Shown here: positions 1 to 6,382 of the stretch, in pieces | Numbering within the stretch: position 1 is the first letter of the stretch | Layout of the letters: the number at the start of each line of letters is the position of its first letter | From: Treponema sp. UBA4377 | GTDB taxonomy: Bacteria > Spirochaetota > Spirochaetia > Treponematales > Treponemataceae | NCBI GenBank assembly: GCA_002391235.1 | Contig: DGRX01000011.1 | Coordinates: forward strand, 1-19,955 | DNA length: 19,955 bases | Direction of reading: 5' to 3' | Position numbers and translations under genes: made by a program | The notes under the pieces: model-generated | Databases searched by the model: none | The model's input: the letters and a program-made list of their open reading frames with translations, nothing else | Told to the model about the DNA's origin: nothing

Positions 1-1
1 A

Positions 2-3000
2 ATAAATAATGATGTTTTAAATCAACATATTTCAGAATTCTGTTATAAATTATTTAAGGAGAACATACAAATCTTTTCACAAGAAGTATTAAGTAGTTTT
101 TTTCAAAATGAAGAAGAACTTGATTTTCTACTAAAATCTTCTTTGATTAATTATCAAAATGAAAATGAGATTTCATTTTTTTCAAATATTTATTTTGAAT
201 ATTACTTGGCATATTATTTTTCTAATAAAAAGTTCTCTGTTATACAGAAAGAGTTTTTCCTTACAAATAAAAAAATCAATGTAAGATATGTTAATATAAT
301 CTCAATTATTTTAAATATAATGGATATAAATAGCTCTGCTTATAAAGAGCTTACATCAGTTCTTGAAAAAGAAAATATTTGCTATATTTTATTGACAGAT
401 TTCGACAAACTGAATTCAGAAAAAAGATATGAATGGTACACCAAAATCATAAATTATTACAATTCAAATAAGAAATTAATATATTATGCAAGATTTGTAG
501 GATCTTACGACCTGCTTGCAAACATAGATTCTTTATCTGATAAGCTCACTGATTTGTTGCCAGAAGATTTTCAAAGTAATGCAATTGATATGCACTTAGG
601 TTGCATTAAAAACTTCTTAGATAATCCAACTGAGGAAAAACTACGAGAGTTTTCAAATTCAGTTATTTTACTTGGGCTAAATGAAAGAAAAATATGGAAT
701 ACAACAGATGTACAAAAATTGAAAACAATCTCATTTTCCCTGTTGAATTTTTTCTTTTTTCATCCATTGGCTAAAAGTGTAAAAGGGGTTCTTTCTGCAC
801 GTTTCATTTTCAATTGGTATGGAACTTACAATTGGATTGATGATTGGAAATTAGAAGATTGGCAACATTTTATAAAAACAATCTATCCACAAGCATCAGA
901 TAATTTTTATTCAATAAAAGATTTTATTGATCACGAAATAAAAATGTCTTTATTCATTTATTTATATAAAAACGAGTATATTTGGAAATTATATTTGCCT
1001 TTGTCAAATTATATGCTCTCAAATTCAAGTAGCTTTGTTCCATCTTCTACACCTATTCCTGGTGAAATTAATGATGATTATACAGTAAAAACTATAAACA
1101 TTGGTGGTGACGATTATTTCCTAACTGCAATTATAAAACAGGAAAAAATAGATATTGATGGAATACTAGAAATATTTAAATCTTTCTCTGCTCAAAAACT
1201 TAATGTATACAATCTAGGCTTTGAAGCACAAGAATTATTAAATGAAATCAAAAATCAATTTAAGTTATTGATTCCAACTCTTACGACCACAAATGTAAAT
1301 GGCCTTTACGAGATTGGACTTAATTATTTAGATTTTGATAAAGGTTTACATTTAAATGTTCTTGATGAATTTATCAAATTATTTAATGAAGATATTAAGC
1401 AGGAATTATGTGAAAAATTTATTAATGATTTCATCGCTAAGAGATTTAGCTTATCATGGAATATACCTCGAACATTATCTTTTTTACTTGATTTAAAAGA
1501 TAATAAGATATCCCATGATTATTTAGAAAAATTAAATAATCCAGATACAATTGAATTATATAAAAATATTATCGCCTTCTTAAAAGAAGATAATTTTAAA
1601 CAGCATACTTTACATACATTTGCAGTCCAAGAATATCCGAAACTATATCCCTTAGAAGTTAAAAAACATAATGAGCATATTGAAAAAATAGAAAAACTTA
1701 ATAATTTAATTAGTAAAATGGAAGCAAATGAAGCAAATATCATTATTAGTGAAAATAAAATATTATCTGAAATAGATTGTATTTATAAATATCTCGATGA
1801 GCATCCAGATTATAAGAAGGAAAAAACTGAAAAGGGAAAACTAATTTCCTTAAGGCCAGATTATATAAAAGATAATGTTACATACGATTTTGAAAATGAT
1901 TATGAAATTCCTGAAATATTCTCTGAATTTGTCATAAAAATGTTGGTCCACGAAGCATTTAATAAATCAACAGAAACATTAAATCGTATAGAACTTGAAA
2001 AAAATATAAAAAGTTCATTTTCAAGCGAAAAATGTTTCTGGCGATTTTTCTTTTACACTTACATCGAAAGTTATAAACTTGGACAGACGATTATTTTTTT
2101 AGAAAAATATCCTATTATTAATGATAAAATTAAAGAGTCTATGGAATTAGAAATTCCAGAATTAATTAATAAACAAGATTTATCATTTTATGATGGAGGA
2201 GCCAATAGAACATGGGTATATCCATTTGTTTGGTATGTCTCAAATCTTTATAATAATGTACTTCCGGATTGGTTTAATAAAGAATCTCTCTTAAATTTTA
2301 TTGCCTTCCCAGCATGGGCATTGGGGGCGGGTATTGGAATTCATATAGGAAATAGTTTTAATTGGCAATCCTGGAATTCGGTTTTTGAGTGGATACTTTC
2401 AGTTTCAAATTATTCAAAAGAGGATTTGATTAATAATGCAATAAAAATATATCCTAAAATAAAATATGATCAATCCAAGACACAAATAATATCTTATTTG
2501 ATTGAAAACCAGGATTCTTATCCACAATTTAAAAATGACATCACAAACTATATTTTGCAGGAAACAATAAATGAATCAAATAAAGAATATGACGCTGCAG
2601 AAAAAATAACAATTTTAAATTGTAACGTTTTACAAGCATTTTGGGAAAAGAATAATGATTCAGCATATGTACCTAAGATTATGGAGAAATTGCCTTTTGA
2701 AAAATATCAAGTTAGAGATAAAAATTATACAAGAGCAGCTTCAATCGAATATATTTGCCGACTTGCGAATTTTGAACAAAAAAATAAACTCATAAAATAT
2801 GTCAAAAAAATTAATAAACAGAATAATGATAATAAAAAGATATTGTTAGCAAAATTAGGAGATGAAAAATCTATTATTTTATTGATTGATGATTATCTTT
2901 CTGGTGGAAATTATTCTGAATCAATTTTTTATGGCAGTAATGCATTTGGTTCAATTAAAGCTAGTAAAAAATTATTAAAAAAATATATTAAATTATTTGA

Positions 3001-3217
3001 GTATTCAACTCAAAAGTATTCTGAAAGAAGAAATAATTTACAAACTTTAAGTATTAATGCCATAAAAAATGCTTCAACTATAAAGAATTATAAATTGATA
3101 AAAAAATCTTTTAAGAAAATTATTTCCAAAAAATCCGATTCAAATGGGTATATAGAATATTATGAGGATATTTTGAATGAAATTGAACAAAAGATTTTCA
3201 GAAATGAAGGAAGATAA
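2..3217 (+). CDS. STAND/NACHT-like NTPase, C-terminal part (5' end outside window)
   Basis: The frame is open from base 2, so this is the 3' part (1071 residues) of a longer gene. The first in-frame start-like codon, TTG at 143, has no ribosome binding site and is unlikely to be the true start. Near visible residues 54-75 lies EISFFSNIYFEYYLAYYF, which resembles the winged-helix segment closing NACHT/STAND ATPase modules (consensus like FxHxSFxEYLAAyyl). The NTPase core itself would lie upstream, so no Walker motifs are visible. The remaining ~1000 residues are Asn/Lys/Ile-rich and mostly helical-looking, with a coiled-coil-like stretch around residues 560-610, and would be the sensor region. 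Large NACHT/STAND proteins of this layout are known antiphage sensors (Avs/bNACHT-type). Base composition is far more A+T-rich than the genes after 5.8 kb, which suggests transfer. Family assignment is moderate; defence role is inference. Confidence 0.6.
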   Translation: MNNDVLNQHISEFCYKLFKENIQIFSQEVLSSFFQNEEELDFLLKSSLINYQNENEISFFSNIYFEYYLAYYFSNKKFSVIQKEFFLTNKKINVRYVNIISIILNIMDINSSAYKELTSVLEKENICYILLTDFDKLNSEKRYEWYTKIINYYNSNKKLIYYARFVGSYDLLANIDSLSDKLTDLLPEDFQSNAIDMHLGCIKNFLDNPTEEKLREFSNSVILLGLNERKIWNTTDVQKLKTISFSLLNFFFFHPLAKSVKGVLSARFIFNWYGTYNWIDDWKLEDWQHFIKTIYPQASDNFYSIKDFIDHEIKMSLFIYLYKNEYIWKLYLPLSNYMLSNSSSFVPSSTPIPGEINDDYTVKTINIGGDDYFLTAIIKQEKIDIDGILEIFKSFSAQKLNVYNLGFEAQELLNEIKNQFKLLIPTLTTTNVNGLYEIGLNYLDFDKGLHLNVLDEFIKLFNEDIKQELCEKFINDFIAKRFSLSWNIPRTLSFLLDLKDNKISHDYLEKLNNPDTIELYKNIIAFLKEDNFKQHTLHTFAVQEYPKLYPLEVKKHNEHIEKIEKLNNLISKMEANEANIIISENKILSEIDCIYKYLDEHPDYKKEKTEKGKLISLRPDYIKDNVTYDFENDYEIPEIFSEFVIKMLVHEAFNKSTETLNRIELEKNIKSSFSSEKCFWRFFFYTYIESYKLGQTIIFLEKYPIINDKIKESMELEIPELINKQDLSFYDGGANRTWVYPFVWYVSNLYNNVLPDWFNKESLLNFIAFPAWALGAGIGIHIGNSFNWQSWNSVFEWILSVSNYSKEDLINNAIKIYPKIKYDQSKTQIISYLIENQDSYPQFKNDITNYILQETINESNKEYDAAEKITILNCNVLQAFWEKNNDSAYVPKIMEKLPFEKYQVRDKNYTRAASIEYICRLANFEQKNKLIKYVKKINKQNNDNKKILLAKLGDEKSIILLIDDYLSGGNYSESIFYGSNAFGSIKASKKLLKKYIKLFEYSTQKYSERRNNLQTLSINAIKNASTIKNYKLIKKSFKKIISKKSDSNGYIEYYEDILNEIEQKIFRNEGR

Positions 3218-3294
3218 ATAATGACACCAGAACTTGATACAAAAAATAACATATAAAAATTATACAAATAAATAAACATACTATAGGAGAAAAA

Positions 3295-4560
3295 ATGTTT
3301 TATTCACCTTTTACAGATTCTGATGGTAATATGTTACCTATTGATAAAATTAAATATTCAGATTTATCACAGCTTAAAGATAAAGAAATAACAGAGGGAT
3401 ATAAAATAGAATATAAATCAACCTTTGATGATTCATTAAAGAAAAAACACTTATCCAAGGAGATTACATCTTTTGCTAATTCAGATGGCGGTTGGTTCTT
3501 TATTGGAATAGAAGACGATGGTGAGATTTGTAATATTGATATAGATAAGCGAACAAATTTTGATGTTACTGTAACAAATATTTTAAAAGAAAAAACTTCA
3601 CCAGTCCCAAAATACGAATTAAAAGTTCTTGTATGCCCTAATGATTCAGCTAAATGCGTTTTAGTAATTTATGTTCCAGCAAGCAAAAATACGCCTTTTG
3701 TTTGCGATGGGAAAATTTTTGTTAGAAATGCCAGTAATGCAATAGCAGCAAATCGTTCAGATATAGATGAGCTGTATTATAAGCGAAAAGAAGTGGCAAA
3801 CTGGATTTCAAATTTTTGCAATCATAATTATTTTGATAGTTTTGAACAAATTTTGCCATTTTGCTATATTTATCTCTTTAATCCTGACTTAGAAGACAAA
3901 CTTACAAGCAGTGAACTTGATGAGTTATGTGATTCTGCAAAACCAAGTAATACGAATTTAACTAATCGTTCAACGAATTCAGTTATCTTTTATAATTCAA
4001 ATACAACAGGATGTACAAGTTTTTTCGAATACTTTGATGATCATAATATAAAATTTGGAATACCTATGGTTCCCTACAAGGAATATACATCAGAAATCTG
4101 TAAATATTTAAAAGAAAACTTCAAACTAGATATACAAAACTTTTCTGCAATAAATGGATATGTGACATTAGAAAATATTTCTTTGTTGATAATGAACGCA
4201 TTTGAAATTCTTAATAGTTATGGAAAAGATATAAGAAATTATTCTTTTTTATTTGAGTTTCAAAATGTTCAAAATACATTTGTAATCTTTGCAGAACAAC
4301 TAAAGGAACAATTTGAATTGTTCAAGAAAAAAGGTTTTAGATTTTGCAAAAAGAAAAATGTAATGAGTCGTGATTGGCAAATAATACATCTGAATTCGGA
4401 TATAACCAATTATGGATATGCTCTCGGGATAGCAGCTACGGTTATGGGAAATACCTTTGGTTATACATTAAATGATTTTATTACATTATTTGCAAACTCG
4501 AAAGAAAAATATAAGGGGGAAGATAAAGCTTCAAAAGGAGAAGTTATAGAATCAATGTAA
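3295..4560 (+). CDS. Schlafen-type AlbA_2 domain protein with unrecognised C-terminal half
   Basis: This 421-residue protein starts at ATG 3295 with AGGAGA at 3285-3290. Residues ~35-165 match the AlbA_2 (Schlafen/divergent AAA_4) domain: an ExK pair at E39/K41, then EITSFANSDGGWFFIGIEDDG at 56-76, and FVRNASNAIAANRSDIDEL at 142-160. These correspond to the family's acidic residue, its AFANxxGGxxxIGxxDxG signature and its closing strand-helix. AlbA_2 domains bind nucleic acid and related Schlafen folds include RNases. The ATPase-like domain that often follows AlbA_2 is not apparent. Residues 170-421 match nothing I recognise and contain no membrane segment. The gene lies 77 bp behind the STAND-like gene, on the same strand and equally A+T-rich, so the two may form one defence or regulatory unit. 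Domain call is firm; function is unknown. Confidence 0.75.
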   Translation: MFYSPFTDSDGNMLPIDKIKYSDLSQLKDKEITEGYKIEYKSTFDDSLKKKHLSKEITSFANSDGGWFFIGIEDDGEICNIDIDKRTNFDVTVTNILKEKTSPVPKYELKVLVCPNDSAKCVLVIYVPASKNTPFVCDGKIFVRNASNAIAANRSDIDELYYKRKEVANWISNFCNHNYFDSFEQILPFCYIYLFNPDLEDKLTSSELDELCDSAKPSNTNLTNRSTNSVIFYNSNTTGCTSFFEYFDDHNIKFGIPMVPYKEYTSEICKYLKENFKLDIQNFSAINGYVTLENISLLIMNAFEILNSYGKDIRNYSFLFEFQNVQNTFVIFAEQLKEQFELFKKKGFRFCKKKNVMSRDWQIIHLNSDITNYGYALGIAATVMGNTFGYTLNDFITLFANSKEKYKGEDKASKGEVIESM

Positions 4561-4650
4561 ATGATACTATTAAATACAATGTCTACAGCAAAAAATATGG
4601 CGGATATATACAAACTAATTTGCGGAAGATTATGATTTTTAACTTTTGGG

Positions 4651-4690
4651 ATTAAGTTACAAACTTAATTCTTTTTATCAGCGTTTGCGC
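4651..4690. repeat. Left copy of diverged repeat flanking the fic cassette
   Basis: This begins with a perfect palindrome, ATTAAGTT-ACA-AACTTAAT (4651-4669). The first 21 bases match the copy at 5721 at 19 positions, and a weaker T/C-rich then GCG-containing match continues for about 20 more. The palindrome could also act as a terminator for the AlbA_2 gene, since a short T-run follows at 4671-4676. Confidence 0.5.
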
Positions 4691-4696
4691 TATAAT
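4691..4696 (+). promoter_or_regulatory. Candidate -10 box (TATAAT) for fic
   Basis: A perfect TATAAT stands 41 bp before the fic ATG, with a ribosome binding site in between. No good -35 hexamer is found at 16-18 bp spacing (only ATTCTT-like), and there is no extended -10 TG, so this is tentative. A TTGACA at 4699-4704 lacks a -10 partner. Confidence 0.35.
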
Positions 4697-4737
4697 TCTT
4701 GACAACAAGTTCAGTTTGCGCAAATAGGAGGCTAAAA

Positions 4738-5613
4738 ATGAGCAAAGTTTCAATACGCTTTTTTAATGACCGCGAAGTCCGCGCAATTTGGGATGATGAA
4801 AACTCAAAGTGGTGGTTTTCCGCAATTGATATAATTCGCGCCATCAATAATGAAGACGATTATGTAAAAGCTGGAAACTATTGGCGCTGGCTCAAAAAGA
4901 AATTTGCAACAGATAATATTCAACTCGTGAGTCTTACTCACGACTTCAAATTCCAGGCGCCTGACGGAAAAAAACGCGCGGCTGATGCGTTGGACTACGA
5001 TGGTGTTCAGATACTTGCAAAAAACTTTCCGAACAACAATGCTGTAAGATTTCTTGATTGGTTCAATTACAGCGATAACACAATAGACGGGCAAAGCAAG
5101 AAAAAAGCGTATACATTCCTGCAAAGCAATCTTATTGCAGACGAAGATATTGGCACAACAAAATCCCTTCAGCAGATACACGCCTATATTTTTGGCGGAC
5201 TGTATGATTTTGCCGGCAAAATCCGAACCAAGACAATCAGTAAAGGCGATTTTACATTCTGCGTAGCGCAATATTTGAATGACGCTCTAAATGCCATCGA
5301 CAAAATGCCGGAAACAACTTTTGATGAAATCGTAGATAAATATGTAGAGATGAATGTTGCCCATCCATTTATGGAAGGCAATGGCAGAAGCGCTAGAATT
5401 TGGCTGGATTTGATTTTCAAAAAGAGACTTTTAAAATGTGTAGACTGGAGTAAAATCCCCAAAAATGATTACCTGAATGCCATGATGGAAAGCCACAGCG
5501 ATTCCACAAAAATCAAAACCCTTTTGCAAAACGCCCTCACTGACAAAATCAACGACCGCGAAATGTTCATGAAAGGAATCGACTATTCATACTACTACGA
5601 GGAAGCGGAATGA
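4738..5613 (+). CDS. BRO-N / class III Fic fusion protein (putative AMP-transferase)
   Basis: This is a 291-residue protein. ATG 4738 was chosen because AGGAGG lies at 4726-4731; an in-frame TTG at 4699 would precede that site. Residues ~4-110 resemble the BRO-N/phage antirepressor DNA-binding domain (VRAIWDDENSKWWFSAIDII, then APDGKKR and a closing RFLDWF). Residues ~120-280 are a Fic domain with the core motif HPFMEGNGRSAR (H209-R220), where the histidine is catalytic and the GNGR loop binds ATP phosphates. The C-terminus carries S284-YYY-E288, matching the class III inhibitory (S/T)xxxE motif that blocks ATP binding in Neisseria NmFic; the following residue is E rather than the usual G/N. 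The Fic part closely resembles NmFic, a stand-alone enzyme that modifies GyrB. The fused DNA-binding module could give autoregulation or tether it to DNA (inference). It is bracketed by related repeats. Confidence 0.88.
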   Translation: MSKVSIRFFNDREVRAIWDDENSKWWFSAIDIIRAINNEDDYVKAGNYWRWLKKKFATDNIQLVSLTHDFKFQAPDGKKRAADALDYDGVQILAKNFPNNNAVRFLDWFNYSDNTIDGQSKKKAYTFLQSNLIADEDIGTTKSLQQIHAYIFGGLYDFAGKIRTKTISKGDFTFCVAQYLNDALNAIDKMPETTFDEIVDKYVEMNVAHPFMEGNGRSARIWLDLIFKKRLLKCVDWSKIPKNDYLNAMMESHSDSTKIKTLLQNALTDKINDREMFMKGIDYSYYYEEAE

Positions 5614-5635
5614 GGCAATTATGAATACGATCAAT

Positions 5636-5654
5636 CTGTCGGAATTTTCGACAG
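5636..5654. terminator. Hairpin downstream of fic
   Basis: CTGTCG (5636-5641) pairs with CGACAG (5649-5654) around a 7-nt loop, 22 bp after the fic stop. There is no U-run directly after it, so termination is uncertain. Confidence 0.35.
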
Positions 5655-5692
5655 GTTCAAAACCTATAAAAATGTGTAAAAACGCCAAGGCT

Positions 5693-5709
5693 GGGGACAA
5701 AATGTCCCC
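5693..5709. terminator. Strong hairpin GGGGACA-AAA-TGTCCCC
   Basis: A perfect 7-bp stem with an AAA loop, lengthened by a G-U pair and, past one mismatch, by two G-C pairs (5689-5713). Only TTT follows. It could be a factor-independent terminator for fic or a dispersed repeat hairpin. The second repeat copy begins 12 bp later. Confidence 0.4.
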
Positions 5710-5720
5710 GCCCTTTGAAA

Positions 5721-5760
5721 ATTAAGCTGCAAACTTAATTCCTTTCCTCATTGCATCCGC
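5721..5760. repeat. Right copy of diverged repeat flanking the fic cassette
   Basis: It starts ATTAAGCTGCAAACTTAAT and matches the copy at 4651 at 19 of the first 21 positions, in the same orientation, with a weaker match beyond. Here the palindrome has lost its inner pairs and keeps only ATTAAG/CTTAAT. The two copies lie 1070 bp apart with the fic gene between them. Read on the minus strand, the two copies give similar short peptide ends (ADAMRKGIKFAA-stop and AQTLIKRIKFVT-stop), so they may be remnants of a related gene end. Confidence 0.5.
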
Positions 5761-5828
5761 GACAGAGAAAAACACTATAGAAATTTGTCAAAATGTGATA
5801 TATTATGCCAGTTAAGGAAAAATGATTC

Positions 5829-5837
5829 TGGTATAAT
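5829..5837 (+). promoter_or_regulatory. Extended -10 promoter for the hydrolase-MMPL-tcdA operon
   Basis: TGGTATAAT (5829-5837) is an extended -10 box with perfect TATAAT. The -35 region is poor, which is usual for extended -10 promoters. It lies 28 bp before ATG 5866, leaving room for the AAGGG at 5851-5855. Confidence 0.55.
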
Positions 5838-5865
5838 CCTCAACTAAAATAAGGGTGCGAAAACC

Positions 5866-6381
5866 ATGAAACTATTAATCGTAATTGACATGCAAAATGA
5901 TTTTATTGACGGTTCGCTTGGAACAAAAGAGGCTGTGGCGATTGTTCCGAATGTCGCGAAAAAAATTGAAGAGGCGCGGGGCGCTGGCGAGATTGTTGTG
6001 TTCACCCGCGACACGCACCAAAAAAACTACCTTGAAACTCAAGAAGGAAAAAATCTTCCAGTTCTGCACTGCGTTGAAGGAACTGACGGCTGGCAGATTT
6101 CTAGCAAGCTAAAAGTGGGGAACAGCCGCATTTTTAACAAGCCTTCGTTTGGCTCAATGGAACTCGCTGACTATGCCGCAAGCCTGGACGGATTGGAAGA
6201 AATCGAGCTTGTCGGCCTTTGCACTGGAATTTGCGTCATAAGCAATGCGTTCATTCTTAAAGCCAAGCTGCCGGAAGTGAAGATTTCGGTTGACGCAAGC
6301 TGTTGCGCCTGCGTGACTCCAGAAAGCCATAAGAACGCGCTAGCCGCCATGAAGCTTTGTCAAATAAATTGTGAATCATAA
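5866..6381 (+). CDS. Isochorismatase/nicotinamidase-family cysteine hydrolase
   Basis: This 171-residue protein is a compact cysteine hydrolase of the isochorismatase superfamily. The expected triad is visible: D8 in LIVIDMQNDF, K92 in FNKPSFGS, and the nucleophile C123 in GLCTGICV. D49 and H51 (TRDTH) with H68 (LHCVEGT) correspond to the metal ligands of nicotinamidases, and the HCVxGT stretch is typical of the PncA group, which deamidates nicotinamide to nicotinate for NAD salvage. At 171 residues it is shorter than many PncA proteins (about 180-215). Start ATG 5866 has AAGGG 10 nt upstream. It is the first gene of an apparent operon with the MMPL exporter, whose ATG lies 1 nt after this stop. 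Family is firm, nicotinamide as substrate is likely, and another amide is possible. Confidence 0.85.
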   Translation: MKLLIVIDMQNDFIDGSLGTKEAVAIVPNVAKKIEEARGAGEIVVFTRDTHQKNYLETQEGKNLPVLHCVEGTDGWQISSKLKVGNSRIFNKPSFGSMELADYAASLDGLEEIELVGLCTGICVISNAFILKAKLPEVKISVDASCCACVTPESHKNALAAMKLCQINCES

Positions 6382-6382
6382 A

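Noticed and set aside
143..145. TTG 143 as the start of the STAND-like gene
   Set aside because: The frame is open to the left edge, the residues before it continue the same domain, and there is no ribosome binding site.
4561..4635. A 24-codon frame (starting MILLNT) directly after the AlbA_2 stop
   Set aside because: The nearest Shine-Dalgarno-like AAGGAG is about 20 nt away and the peptide matches nothing I know; it could be a gene remnant, but the support is too weak.
4804..5271. A 155-codon minus-strand open frame opposite fic
   Set aside because: It lies wholly opposite the conserved BRO-N and Fic coding sequence, has no ribosome binding site and encodes no recognisable domain.
4640..5760. 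The fic cassette as an integron cassette with attC sites
   Set aside because: The flanking repeats lack the paired GTTRRRY/RYYYAAC core sites and the imperfect long palindrome of attC. No integrase is in the window.
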